From: Rhizobium pisi
GTDB lineage: Bacteria > Pseudomonadota > Alphaproteobacteria > Rhizobiales > Rhizobiaceae
Reading direction: 5' to 3'
NCBI RefSeq assembly: GCF_003938655.1
Contig: NZ_RJJT01000001.1
Coordinates: forward strand, 310,001-374,000
DNA: 64,000 nt
In this document: one piece after another, positions 18,879 through 27,488 of the stretch
How positions within the stretch are numbered: the stretch's first letter is position 1
How the letters are laid out: the number at the start of each line of letters is the position of its first letter
The notes under the pieces: model-generated
Told to the model about the DNA's origin: nothing
The model's input: the letters and a program-made list of their open reading frames with translations, nothing else
Databases searched by the model: none
Translations under genes and position numbers: made by a program

Positions 18879-20654
18879 CTACCGCCACGCCACGACGAAG
18901 ACGACGGTGGCTGCGATCAGACCGACGACCATCGCCAACACGTAATGGGTCACAACACCCGTCTGGAGCCGCCTGAGCCGCCCGCCGCTGTGCAGGATCG
19001 AGTGGGCAATGCCATTCACGACGGCATCCACGCCGGCAAGATCGAGCCGGAGTCCTGCCCGCGCCGCGCCGTGCAGCAAGGGCAGCGCCGCGGTCTCGGA
19101 GACGTTGCTCACCGCCTGCTCATAGCGCGCCAGCGGCCTTTCGGCGAGCCACATGAAGGCCCGCGCACCCTTGCGATAAAACCAGTCGGTGTCGAGGCTG
19201 ATCGTCTGCTCGGGATCGAGCGCCCAGAGGAACAGCACGAACCCCAAGGCGGTGAACATCAGCAGCCCGAGGCTCTCCATGACATGCAGGCCCGTATAGG
19301 GTTCGAAATCCACCGGATAGGGCAGAAGCGCATAAAGCGGCTGGGGGAACACCCCGATCGCAATGCAGAGCACCGCCGCCATGCCCATGGCAATCAGCAT
19401 GTTGCGCGGCGGCTCCCGCGCCTCCAGTTTCCGGTCCGTCCCGAAGAACATGTAATAGGGAAGCTTGAGGCCAGTGTGCAGGAACGTCCCGGACGATGCC
19501 ATCGTCAGCGCCAGCACCACCAGCGCGCGGTGATCCGCTCCTGCGGCCGCTATCACCATCGATTTGGTAACGAAACCCGAGAAGAACGGGAACGCCGAGA
19601 TCGCCAAGGCGCCAACCATGTAAAGCGCCACGGTCAGTGGCATGGTCTTGTAAAGCCCACCGAGCTCGGTGAGTTTGCGTCGGCCGGTGACGTAGATGAC
19701 CGCCCCGGCACCCATGAACAGCAGCGCCTTGTAGAGGATATGCGCGAAGGCGTGGCTGGCGGCTCCGTTCACCGCCATCTCGGTCCCGATGCCGATACCC
19801 GCGATCATATAACCCACCTGGCTGACGATGTGATAGGCGAGAAGCCGTCGGCAATCGTTCTCCAGCACCGCGTAGATGACGCCGTAGAGCGCCATGATAG
19901 TGCCGAGCCAGACCAGGAGTTCGGTCCCCGGAAACGCTCGCGCCAGCACATAGACGGCAGTTTTGGTGGTAAACGCGCTCATGAACACCGCCCCGGTGAC
20001 GGTCGCCTCCGGATAGGCATCGGTCAGCCAGGCATTGAGCGGCGGCACGGCCGCGTTGAGGATGAAGCCGGCGAGGATCAGGTAGTCGCCGACCCCCATT
20101 CCCCCGTTAGTGAGCCCCCCCGCGATCGGGCCGAAAAGCAGTGAACCGGTGGCGAGCCCGTGGGAAATGATGCCGCCGAGCAGGACCACGCCGCCGGTGA
20201 TATGGACCATGAGATAGCGGAAGCCGGCCCGGATCGCCGGCCCGCCACGCTGCGCGAAGACCAGATAGGCGGAAGCGAATGCCATGCCCTCCCAGAACAG
20301 GAAGAGGGTCAGGTAGTCACCGGCAAACACCACGCCAAGCGCGCTGCCGACATAGACGAATGCCGCCATGTGCTGGCCGGCATCCGTCAGATGCAGCGCG
20401 TAGACCATGCCGATCAGCGCCATGATGGTGAAAACGGTGGCGAAGACGATGCTGAGCTTGTCCACCTTCGCTATCAGGATCTCCTGCCCGATGAACCGCG
20501 CTTCGCCATAGCTGCCCGGCTCCATCGCAAGCACGGCAAGGATCGCCAGCGCAGGGATCAGAAGCAGATAGGCCTTGCGGACCGACCCGCTGAGGAACGG
20601 GATCGGTAGGGCGCCAAGAATAAAGAGCAGAGCCGGATGGATGAAGTCAGTCAT
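18879..20654 (-). CDS. NuoL-like antiporter subunit with altered TM7 lysine
   Basis: Antiporter-type subunit of 591 residues with about fourteen core membrane segments, a long cytoplasmic-side stretch and a final hydrophobic helix (LQTGVVTHYVLAMVVG), as in the NuoL lateral-helix end. The TM5 Glu (FLFWEGMAF), the TM8 Lys (FTTKTAVYV), the Lys in ILYKALLFMG and the TM12 Lys (FVTKSMVI) are present. The TM7 Lys normally found before the PLHxWLPDA motif is Asn here (GFILNAAVPPLNAWL). It is the probable distal NuoL of this complex. It is also similar to the Na+/H+ antiporter subunit D group, so the name is functional inference. Confidence 0.85.
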   Translation of the reverse strand: MTDFIHPALLFILGALPIPFLSGSVRKAYLLLIPALAILAVLAMEPGSYGEARFIGQEILIAKVDKLSIVFATVFTIMALIGMVYALHLTDAGQHMAAFVYVGSALGVVFAGDYLTLFLFWEGMAFASAYLVFAQRGGPAIRAGFRYLMVHITGGVVLLGGIISHGLATGSLLFGPIAGGLTNGGMGVGDYLILAGFILNAAVPPLNAWLTDAYPEATVTGAVFMSAFTTKTAVYVLARAFPGTELLVWLGTIMALYGVIYAVLENDCRRLLAYHIVSQVGYMIAGIGIGTEMAVNGAASHAFAHILYKALLFMGAGAVIYVTGRRKLTELGGLYKTMPLTVALYMVGALAISAFPFFSGFVTKSMVIAAAGADHRALVVLALTMASSGTFLHTGLKLPYYMFFGTDRKLEAREPPRNMLIAMGMAAVLCIAIGVFPQPLYALLPYPVDFEPYTGLHVMESLGLLMFTALGFVLFLWALDPEQTISLDTDWFYRKGARAFMWLAERPLARYEQAVSNVSETAALPLLHGAARAGLRLDLAGVDAVVNGIAHSILHSGGRLRRLQTGVVTHYVLAMVVGLIAATVVFVVAWR

Positions 20655-20901
20655 AATAGTCCTCGCGCCGCATCAGCCTGACCCGATGGCCGAGAAACTT
20701 GGAAACGAAGATAAGCAGGACGCAGGAGACGAAGCCGTAGACGGCGGACCAGCCCGGCAGGCTGTCCCACAGATATTCGGCGTGTTCGCGAGAAACCAGA
20801 AAGTCGGCGACGACGATCAGGACGAGCACAAGGTAGAATAGTCGGCGGCGCGGTCTCGCATATTGCTCGTCACCAAAGAAGTGGACGATAGGCTTGATCA
20901 T
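20647..20901 (-). CDS. small two-helix membrane protein in the nuo operon
   Basis: An 84-residue protein with two hydrophobic segments, about residues 21-38 (LFYLVLVLIVVADFLVS) and 52-68 (AVYGFVSCVLLIFVSKF), between a charged N-terminus and a basic C-terminus (RVRLMRREDYYD). I do not recognise a named family. Its start overlaps the stop of the upstream antiporter gene by four bases and its stop overlaps the nuoL-like start by eight, so it is translated as part of the operon. It sits between the two unusual antiporter genes, so an accessory or assembly subunit is the best guess. Confidence 0.75.
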   Translation of the reverse strand: MIKPIVHFFGDEQYARPRRRLFYLVLVLIVVADFLVSREHAEYLWDSLPGWSAVYGFVSCVLLIFVSKFLGHRVRLMRREDYYD

Positions 20902-22361
20902 CGGATCACTCCGTCTGCCAGGGTGAGAAAATAGCCCGGGAAAATGCCCATCAGCACCGACAGGATCGCCGTCGCGACCAGCGGAATCGTGACCAACGGA
21001 ATTTCACGGACCGTCGTCCGGCTCTCCTGCCTCTCAGCCTGGAAGAAGGCGGCATAGCTGATCGGCAGGAAATAGGCGGCGTTCAGGATCGAGCTCACCA
21101 GGAGCACGACCAGGAACACGGTCTCTCTCGCCGCCACGGCGCCCTCCGCCAGATACCACTTGCTGACGAAGCCTGCGGTTGGCGGTATCCCGATCATACT
21201 GAGCGAGGCGACGAAGAATGCCCCCATCGTCCAGGGCAGCCTGCGGCCGATACCGGCCATGTCGCTGATGTTACGCTTGCCGGACGCGCAATAGATCGAC
21301 CCGGCACAGAAAAAGAGCGTGATCTTGGAGAATGCGTGCGCTGCGATGTGGATGATCCCGCCGACCATAGCGACCGGCGACAACAGAGCCGCGCCCAGCA
21401 CGATGTAGGAGAGCTGGCTGACCGTCGAATAGGCGAGCCTGGCCTTCAGGTCGTCCCGCGTCAGGGCGTAAACCGACGCCATCAGGATCGTGAACGAAGC
21501 CAGATAGGCCGTGGCGATGCCGAGGCCCAGCCCGCCCACTAGCCCCGTGCCGAAGACTTGGAACACCACCCGCAGGACGCAGAACACGCCCATCTTGACC
21601 ACTGCCACTGCATGCAAAAGCGCGCTGACCGGTGTCGGCGCGACCATCGCGGCGGGCAGCCAGGCGTGCATCGGCATCACAGCGGCCTTGGCGAAGCCGA
21701 AAAGATAGCAGAAATAGACGACCGTCAGCAGCGCCGCCGAGGCGTCGCTCCCGGCCAGCAGTCCTCCCGTGACAAAGTCGAGCGACCCCGCAATATGGTA
21801 GGTCAGCGCCAGTGCGGCGAGCAGCGCGCTTTTCGACGCGCCCATCAGATAGACGAGGTACTTGTGGCTGCCCCTCCATCCCGCTTCGTCTTCGTGGTGG
21901 TAGACGAGCGGATAGGTAACGAGGCTGAGCACTTCGTAGAAGATCACCAGCGTAAATAGATTGGCGGCGAAGGCGCCCCCGGCTGCCGCCGCAAGACTGC
22001 TGGCGAAGCAGGCGAAGAACCGGGTCTGCGCATGCTCGTTCAAATGCCGCATGTAGCCGATGGAATAGATAGCCGCCACGATCCACAGCAGCGACGAAAC
22101 GGTGGCAAACACCATGCCGAGCGCATCGACCCGGAAAGCAAAGTCAATCCCCGGCAGAATCTCGAACAGACGCAATTCGACCGTCCCGCCCGCCAGCACC
22201 GTGGGCGCCATCGACACGACAATCGCGAACATGGCGATCGCGGCCAACGGCGAGACCAAATCGCGAAGTCTCTCGCGGTTGTGCAAAAGGAGAACTGCAA
22301 GGGCCGCCAGACCGGCGACGGTGATGGCAAGCAACGGCCGGATCGATACAACCGGGTCCAA
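20898..22361 (-). CDS. extra antiporter-type (MrpD/NuoM-like) complex I subunit
   Basis: A 487-residue membrane protein with about fourteen helices, in addition to the L, M and N subunits of the same operon. The frame is open upstream through nuoK. The TTG at 22361, five bases after the nuoK stop and preceded by gaaagga, gives a sensible hydrophobic N-terminus. Pump residues look complete: Glu in IFYEVLSLVTYP, Lys in FGFAKAAVMPMHAWLP, Lys in AVVKMGVFC, Lys in HAFSKITLFF and Lys in GFVSKWYLA. It resembles subunit D of multisubunit cation/proton antiporters as much as NuoM. Inference: a fourth ion-translocating module. Confidence 0.87.
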   Translation of the reverse strand: MDPVVSIRPLLAITVAGLAALAVLLLHNRERLRDLVSPLAAIAMFAIVVSMAPTVLAGGTVELRLFEILPGIDFAFRVDALGMVFATVSSLLWIVAAIYSIGYMRHLNEHAQTRFFACFASSLAAAAGGAFAANLFTLVIFYEVLSLVTYPLVYHHEDEAGWRGSHKYLVYLMGASKSALLAALALTYHIAGSLDFVTGGLLAGSDASAALLTVVYFCYLFGFAKAAVMPMHAWLPAAMVAPTPVSALLHAVAVVKMGVFCVLRVVFQVFGTGLVGGLGLGIATAYLASFTILMASVYALTRDDLKARLAYSTVSQLSYIVLGAALLSPVAMVGGIIHIAAHAFSKITLFFCAGSIYCASGKRNISDMAGIGRRLPWTMGAFFVASLSMIGIPPTAGFVSKWYLAEGAVAARETVFLVVLLVSSILNAAYFLPISYAAFFQAERQESRTTVREIPLVTIPLVATAILSVLMGIFPGYFLTLADGVIR

Positions 22362-22366
22362 AGCCG

Positions 22367-22672
22367 CTATCCTTTCATCACCGTCACGTCGTCGACCTTG
22401 AGGGTGGATTTGTTCCTCACGAGGGCGACCAGGATACCGAGGGCGACGGCAACCTCTGCCGCGGTGATTGCGATGACGAAGATCGCGAAGATCTGCCCGC
22501 GGAAATCGGCGTGGTAACGCCCGAAAGCGATAAAATTGATGTTGACCGAGTTGAGCAGCAGCTCCAGCGACATCAGGACGACGAGAATATTGCGCCTGAG
22601 CAGCACGCCCGCCGCTCCGATCACGAAGAGGACCACGCCGAGCACAATATACCACCAGAGCGGAACCATCAC
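22367..22672 (-). CDS. nuoK: NADH-quinone oxidoreductase subunit K
   Basis: Three-helix membrane subunit of 101 residues, homologous to MrpC. The two membrane glutamates needed for coupling are visible: [12 protein letters not shown] near residue 36 and [11 protein letters not shown] near residue 72. The start overlaps the nuoJ stop by four bases. The C-terminal tail ([14 protein letters not shown]) is short and basic. Confidence 0.96.
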   Translation of the reverse strand: MMVPLWWYIVLGVVLFVIGAAGVLLRRNILVVLMSLELLLNSVNINFIAFGRYHADFRGQIFAIFVIAITAAEVAVALGILVALVRNKSTLKVDDVTVMKG

Positions 22673-23169
22673 CCCTGCTCCTTCCGCGCCAGCATGATGG
22701 CACCGACCAAGGCCGCCAGCAGGATTACGGAGGCGGTTTCAAACGGCAGGAGATAGTCGGCAAAAAGTGCTGTGCCAAGCTGCCTGACGTCATCGCCGCC
22801 GCCCATGGCGACGGGCTCCATGACCGAAAAACGGTCGCTCCAGAGCACCAGCACGAGCATCTCGACCCCGAGCAGGACGAGCAGTACCAGTGCCGGGAGG
22901 TTTCCGCCCGGCAAGAACCGCTGCAACACCGCTTCGCGCACATCGATCATCATGATCACGAACAGGAACAGGACCATGATCGCGCCGACATAAACGAAGA
23001 TCTGGATGACCGCGAGCAACGGTGCCTCGAGCAAGACGAAGATTGCCGAGACCTGCAGGAAACACGCCATCAGCGCCAATGCGCTGTGAACCGGATTGCG
23101 CACCAGGACCATCGTCAGGGCCGTGATCACGGATACCGTAGCGAACAGAAGAAAGAACCCCTGATCCAT
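22669..23169 (-). CDS. nuoJ: NADH-quinone oxidoreductase subunit J
   Basis: Five-helix membrane subunit and first gene of the minus-strand nuo operon. The ATG at 23169, preceded by a strong ggaggg ribosome site, gives 166 residues beginning [14 protein letters not shown]. The pi-bulge helix region is visible as [18 protein letters not shown] near residue 60. The frame is open a little further upstream but the start chosen has the family N-terminus. The promoter should lie in 23170-23290. Confidence 0.95.
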   Translation of the reverse strand: MDQGFFLLFATVSVITALTMVLVRNPVHSALALMACFLQVSAIFVLLEAPLLAVIQIFVYVGAIMVLFLFVIMMIDVREAVLQRFLPGGNLPALVLLVLLGVEMLVLVLWSDRFSVMEPVAMGGGDDVRQLGTALFADYLLPFETASVILLAALVGAIMLARKEQG

Positions 23170-23291
23170 CGACGCCGACCCTCCGGCGCGAACTGTCACT
23201 CGGCGCGAGATGGCCGGATTTGAGATTGCGCCGCAACTTCAGATGCCTTCGCAAATTGTGCCCTAGTATCGGATTTTACACAAGATTATTG
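23170..23291 (-). promoter_or_regulatory. probable promoter region of the nuoJ-G operon
   Basis: This gap precedes the first gene of the 14-gene minus-strand block, so the promoter is expected here. A small palindrome TTGCG-C-CGCAA lies at 23226-23236. No standard -35/-10 pair or Fnr/FixK box was recognised. Confidence 0.35.
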
Positions 23292-23601
23292 TCATCGGCG
23301 GAGCAAAATCAGGCCAGTCCGGATGTGGCGAAGGCCGCTGGAAGGGATAGGCAAGAGCTTGCGGTTGTTGACGATGATCAAGAGATCGAAATCGGAGCGA
23401 TATCCCTTCATCGTGAAGGGTTCATCGACCCACCCACCCTTGGCGTAGGAGCCGAACAGGATGATCTTCAAGATCCTGCCGCGCTTCTTGAATTCTGCCG
23501 TACCATCCTTCAACGCGTCCTCGAATTCCTCGTGGAGAATTTCCAGAACGCGGCCAATCTCGCTGCTTGCGAAGTGGCATATGGTTGAGGGATGATTTCA
23601 T
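23292..23601 (-). pseudogene. nucleotidyltransferase (MNT-type) gene, frameshifted and truncated
   Basis: The minus strand encodes the nucleotidyltransferase core: LFGSYAKGGW followed by GYRSDFDLLIIV, which supplies the GSxxxG and DxD motifs. The probable N-terminus (MKSSLNHMPLRKQR) starts at the ATG at 23601 but is in a different frame from the core; about two bases seem to be missing near 23555. After VNNRKL the frame runs into unrelated sequence and stops at 23292, so the C-terminal half (usually a HEPN-like part) is gone. Such proteins are frequent on rhizobial plasmids. It is inactive as read. Confidence 0.75.
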
Positions 23602-23604
23602 ACC

Positions 23605-24166
23605 GTCAACGGCGAGGTGCTTGGCTTTGCGGAAAACGCTAAGGTCGCACGTGAGCGGATGCCGGCGGCTGTGAACCGGCAGATCGGGATGATGTTTCAG
23701 CAGTTCAATCTCTGGTCACATATGACGGCGCTGGGCAATGTCAGCGAAGCGCTGAAGACGGTTCTCACAAGATGAACCGTAGGGATGCAGAGGAGCGGTC
23801 AATGGCCCGGCTCGCCAAGGTCGGTCTCGAGGGCAGGGCCCTATCCCTCGCAGCTTTCGGGAGGGCAGCAGCAGCGCGTTGCCATCGTCCGCGCCCTTGC
23901 CCTCAACTCGAAGATCATGCTCTTTGACGAATTGACTTAGTCACTGATCCCGAGTTGACCGGCGAGGTGCTGAACGTCATGCGATGGTCGACGCCTCCGA
24001 CGAGATCGGATTTGCCGCGACAGTCGGCCAGCAGATCATCTTTCTCGATCACGGCAAGGTGCTGTTCACCGGCCCACCGCAGGATGTCTTCAAGCGGCCG
24101 AGAAACCTCCGGCTCGAACAATTCCTGGACACCTATATCGATCGCGGCGCCTCGATGCTGCTCCGA
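23605..24166 (+). pseudogene. polar amino acid ABC transporter ATPase, decayed
   Basis: On the plus strand several frames together give pieces of a HisP/OccP-type ATPase. In order: VNRQIGMMFQQFNLWSHMTAL (Q-loop region, read in two pieces), a [13 protein letters not shown] helix, the signature [17 protein letters not shown], a Walker B-like KIMLFDELT followed directly by a stop codon near 23938, and a C-terminal IIFLDHGKVLFTGPP. The Walker A part is missing because homology starts directly after the nucleotidyltransferase remnant. At least three frameshifts and one stop are needed. It is a fossil gene, likely from an amino-acid or opine importer. Confidence 0.8.
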
Positions 24167-24214
24167 CGCTCATGTCCTTCCGGATCATCGGGCAGACCTC
24201 GGGAGATATCGGGT

Positions 24215-24568
24215 TCAGGCAATTTCGCCTTCGAGTATTTTCACGGGCCGGTCCCACTGGATGAGCACGACACAGCCGGTATCGCTCCAGACCGAGTGTT
24301 CGCTGCCCGGCGCATTGACGATATAACTGCCGCTGCTGTAATCGCCCGTCTCGTCGGATTGAACGCCATCGAGCACCAGAATGGTCTCGAGTCCTTCGTG
24401 GCGATGGCGGGGAACGGAGGCGCCGGGCTCATATTTCAACAGCGCCACACCCGGCTGATCGCCCTCGAATGGGCGGATCCAGTGAATGGTGACAGCGTCG
24501 CGAAAAGGGCCGAATTCCAGCGCCTTCCAGCCGCCTGGGCTCAGCAGTTCGCGGGTCGTTTCAGGCAT
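24215..24568 (-). CDS. cupin domain protein
   Basis: Single-domain cupin of 117 residues. The metal-binding motif is visible as [16 protein letters not shown] near residues 53-68 and the second half as [14 protein letters not shown] near residue 90. The ATG at 24568 overlaps the stop of the upstream hydrolase by eight bases, so it is the last gene of the biuret-type operon. The anti-sigma factor ChrR C-terminal fold is the closest type by pattern. Its role in the pathway is unknown: it could be an enzyme or a small-molecule sensor. Confidence 0.85.
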   Translation of the reverse strand: MPETTRELLSPGGWKALEFGPFRDAVTIHWIRPFEGDQPGVALLKYEPGASVPRHRHEGLETILVLDGVQSDETGDYSSGSYIVNAPGSEHSVWSDTGCVVLIQWDRPVKILEGEIA

Positions 24569-25229
24569 GGGCGATGCTTTCCAGAATGTCGTCGACATGG
24601 GCGGTCCAGCCGACGATCGCGCCCTGAGCGCGGATCATGGCGATGGCTGCGGCTTTGAATTCCGGGAAATAGCTTTCCGTCGCCTCCTCGGCAAGCAGGC
24701 ACTCATAGCCGCGGTCGTTTGCTTCGCGCATCGTCGTCTGCACACAGACTTCGGTGGTGACGCCGGCAAAGACGAGCTGACTGATACCCTTCTCCTGCAA
24801 CACCGTGCCGAGGTCTGTGGCGTAGAAGGCACCCTTGCCGGGTTTTTCGATGACGACTTCGCCCTTCACAGGAGCGAGTTCCGGCAGGATTGCCGTGCCG
24901 GGTTCGCCGGAGATCAGAATGCGGCCCATCGGGCCTTCGTCGCCGATCCTGAGCGAAGGATTGCCGCGGTCGCGTTTTGCCGGTGGCAGGTCAGAAAGGT
25001 CCGGCCGATGGCACTCCATCGTATGGATCACAGGCAGACCGGCATTGCGGAAGCCTTGGATGAGGCGTTTGACATCAGGCACGATCCTGGTGATGCGGCT
25101 GACATCATTGCCGAGGCTTGCACCGAAGCCGCCGGGCTCGGCGAAATCGCGCTGCATGTCGATGACGATGAGGGCAAGTTCATCATGCTTCACCGGAAAG
25201 GCGAAAGGTTCGGCTTTGATCTTCGCCAT
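24561..25229 (-). CDS. isochorismatase-like cysteine hydrolase, triuret/biuret hydrolase type
   Basis: Cytoplasmic amidohydrolase of 222 residues. The catalytic triad of the superfamily is visible: Asp in [10 protein letters not shown], Lys in [13 protein letters not shown] and Cys in [19 protein letters not shown]. The last motif is nearly the same as in the biuret hydrolase two genes upstream. Triuret hydrolases (TrtA) are known to be close relatives encoded beside biuret hydrolase in rhizobia, so this is the best guess; other ureides remain possible. The ATG at 25229 overlaps the stop of the ABC ATPase gene by one base. Confidence 0.82.
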   Translation of the reverse strand: MAKIKAEPFAFPVKHDELALIVIDMQRDFAEPGGFGASLGNDVSRITRIVPDVKRLIQGFRNAGLPVIHTMECHRPDLSDLPPAKRDRGNPSLRIGDEGPMGRILISGEPGTAILPELAPVKGEVVIEKPGKGAFYATDLGTVLQEKGISQLVFAGVTTEVCVQTTMREANDRGYECLLAEEATESYFPEFKAAAIAMIRAQGAIVGWTAHVDDILESIAHA

Positions 25230-26779
25230 CAATGATGTCCCGCCATGTGGGCGCCGATCACGCCGATATCGGCCGAGCGTGCCGGTGTCTCGTAAACTAG
25301 CTTGCCTTCCGAAATGACCATGATGCGGTCGGACATCTCGAGCAGTTCGTCGAGGTCTTCCGACAGCAGCAACACGGCGGCACCCAAATTGCGCGCCTTC
25401 ATGATACGGGCACGGATTTCGGCAACGGCCGAGAAATCGAGACCGAAACAGGGGTTCGATACGATCAGCAGATCGACATCGCCGGTCAGTTCGCGGGCGA
25501 GCACCGCCCGCTGCACGTTGCCGCCCGAAAGCGCTGCGATCGGCGAGGAGGAAGAGGCGGTCTTGACCTTGAAGTCGGAGATCAGCGCCGAGGCACGCTT
25601 CTTCATACTGCCCTTGTTCAGCCAGATCGCGTCCTTGCCGTCCGACTTCAAGTCGAAGGTGCGGAACGCAAGGTTCTCGCTCACGGTCATCTTGGGCGCG
25701 CAGGCATTCTGCAACGGTTCTTCGGGAATGAAACGCACCTTGTTCTTGCGCGTCTCATCGCGGGTGGCGCCGTAAGCCTCGCCATTGACCATGACCTTAC
25801 CGGCATCGGTCGGGCGCTGGCCGGCGAGAATCTCCGTCAGCTCCTTCTGGCCGTTGCCCGATATGCCGGCGATGCCGACGATCTCGCCGGAGCGGACTGT
25901 CAGCGCGTCGATCTCGATCGTCTTCAGGCCGGAGCGATCGGGGGCCTTTACTTGGCTTACGGTCAACACCGGTCTTGCCGCTTCGGCCACCGGCAGACGG
26001 CTGTCGAGCTCGGCGAGCTTGACGTCGCCGATCATCATCGCCGCCATCTCGACAGTGGAGAGTTCGCCAACCTTGCCGGTACCGACCAGCTTGCCGCGCC
26101 GCAGGATCGAGACGGCATCGGCGAACTTCGTCACCTCATGGAACTTGTGGGAAATCATCAGCACGGTGAGTTCGCCGCGCTCGGTCATTCCGCGCACGAT
26201 GCCGAGCATCTCGTCGGCTTCGGCCGGCGTCAGCACCGAGGTCGGCTCGTCGAGCACGAGGAAGGAGCGGCCGAGATAGAGCTGCTTGACGATTTCGAGC
26301 TTCTGCTTTTCGCCGGCGGCAAGCTCGCTTACCGGCCTGTCGAGCGGGATCTTGAACGGCATGCGCTCCATGAAATCCGCTAGATCCTTGCGTTCCCTGG
26401 CCCAGTTGATCACCGCGGGGACCTCGGTGCGGCTGATGACCAGGTTTTCCGCACCGGTTAGAGAGGGAACCAGGGTGAAATGCTGGTAGACCATGCCGAG
26501 CCCATAGGTGGCGGCGTCCTTGGGGGAGGCGACCGACACCTCGCGGCCGTCGACCGACAGCGAGCCTGACGTGGCGTGATAGAAGCCCATGATGCATTTG
26601 ACGAGCGTCGACTTGCCGGCGCCGTTTTCGCCGAGAAGCGCGTGAAAGGAGCCGGCCGGAACGGCAAGCGAGACGTTGTCGAGCGCAGTGAACGAGCCGA
26701 AGCGCATGGTCATCCCGAGCGTATCGATGCCGACCGCCTTGCCGGTCTTGGGGAGGGGCGTGTCGCGAACGGTACTCAT
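25229..26779 (-). CDS. ABC importer ATPase, double domain (BMP/nucleoside type)
   Basis: Energises uptake through the two permeases of the operon. The product has 516 residues and two ABC domains. The N-terminal domain has Walker [14 protein letters not shown], signature [15 protein letters not shown] and Walker [14 protein letters not shown]. The C-terminal domain has a degenerate Walker A ([14 protein letters not shown]) but a normal signature ([15 protein letters not shown]), as is usual in sugar and nucleoside importers of this class. The ATG at 26779 overlaps the biuret hydrolase stop (ATGA). Lying between two hydrolase genes, it couples transport and breakdown in one transcript. Confidence 0.93.
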   Translation of the reverse strand: MSTVRDTPLPKTGKAVGIDTLGMTMRFGSFTALDNVSLAVPAGSFHALLGENGAGKSTLVKCIMGFYHATSGSLSVDGREVSVASPKDAATYGLGMVYQHFTLVPSLTGAENLVISRTEVPAVINWARERKDLADFMERMPFKIPLDRPVSELAAGEKQKLEIVKQLYLGRSFLVLDEPTSVLTPAEADEMLGIVRGMTERGELTVLMISHKFHEVTKFADAVSILRRGKLVGTGKVGELSTVEMAAMMIGDVKLAELDSRLPVAEAARPVLTVSQVKAPDRSGLKTIEIDALTVRSGEIVGIAGISGNGQKELTEILAGQRPTDAGKVMVNGEAYGATRDETRKNKVRFIPEEPLQNACAPKMTVSENLAFRTFDLKSDGKDAIWLNKGSMKKRASALISDFKVKTASSSSPIAALSGGNVQRAVLARELTGDVDLLIVSNPCFGLDFSAVAEIRARIMKARNLGAAVLLLSEDLDELLEMSDRIMVISEGKLVYETPARSADIGVIGAHMAGHH

Positions 26780-27477
26780 GGCAACTGGCTCACAAAGGTT
26801 TCGGAATTGGAGACGGAACCGAATACGCCACCCTGCATCTTCACCATCTTGATGGCGGCGAGGTGGTTTCCGTAGTCGGTCGCACCGCAGCAGTCCTCCA
26901 GAAGCAGGCATTCGTAGCCGCGGTCGTTTGCCTCGCGCATCGTCGTCGAAACGCAGACATCGGTGGTGATCCCGGTGAGGATGATGTTCTCGATGCGCTT
27001 CTGGTTGAGGATGAGTTCGAAGTCGGTGGCACAGAACGAACCCTTGCCGGGCTTGTCGATGATCGTCTCGCCTTCGATCGGGTAGAGTTCGGGGATGATG
27101 TCCCAGCCAGGTTCGCCCCGCGTCAGGATGCGACCGCAGGGGCCGGGATCGCCGATGCCGGCGCCGATCCGCTGCGAGCGCCAGCGTTTGTTGGCCGGCA
27201 GATCGGCAAGATCGGGGCGATGGCCCTCGCGGGTGTGGATGATGTGGTAGCCCTTGGCCCGCATGGCGGCAAGCACACGTTTGATGGGTTCGATCGGCGC
27301 CTGCACCAGCGACAGGTCGTAGCCCATATGGTCGACATAACCGCCCTTGCCGCAGAAATCGGTCTGCATGTCGATGATGATGAGGGCGGTATTGTCCGGT
27401 CTCAGAGCGCCGTTATAGGGCCACGGATAGGGATCGGCGTCGATAAAATGCCCTTCGCTTTCGACCATCGCGTCCAT
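26776..27477 (-). CDS. biuH: biuret amidohydrolase
   Basis: Hydrolyses biuret to allophanate and ammonia in the cytoplasm. With the ATG at 27477 the protein has 233 residues, and the catalytic residues are Asp36 (IIIDMQTDF), Lys142 ([10 protein letters not shown]) and Cys175 ([19 protein letters not shown]). From memory these are the positions reported for the R. leguminosarum biuret hydrolase of the isochorismatase-like family. The N-terminal [19 protein letters not shown] segment also fits. A second ATG directly before (27480) is possible. It sits in an importer operon with a related hydrolase and a nitrilase-family amidase. Confidence 0.87.
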   Translation of the reverse strand: MDAMVESEGHFIDADPYPWPYNGALRPDNTALIIIDMQTDFCGKGGYVDHMGYDLSLVQAPIEPIKRVLAAMRAKGYHIIHTREGHRPDLADLPANKRWRSQRIGAGIGDPGPCGRILTRGEPGWDIIPELYPIEGETIIDKPGKGSFCATDFELILNQKRIENIILTGITTDVCVSTTMREANDRGYECLLLEDCCGATDYGNHLAAIKMVKMQGGVFGSVSNSETFVSQLP

Positions 27478-27488
27478 CATTCTCTCTC

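Noticed and set aside
18171..20144. 657-codon plus-strand frame across nuoM/nuoL-like genes
   Set aside because: Very rich in His, Arg, Glu and Gln with no family likeness; it is the antisense of two membrane-protein genes.
22362..22703. N-terminal extension of the extra antiporter subunit
   Set aside because: It overlaps all of nuoK in another frame and is Arg-rich; the TTG at 22361 gives a normal membrane N-terminus.
23170..23300. Fnr/FixK-type anaerobic box before nuoJ
   Set aside because: No TTGAT-N4-ATCAA or close variant was found by eye.
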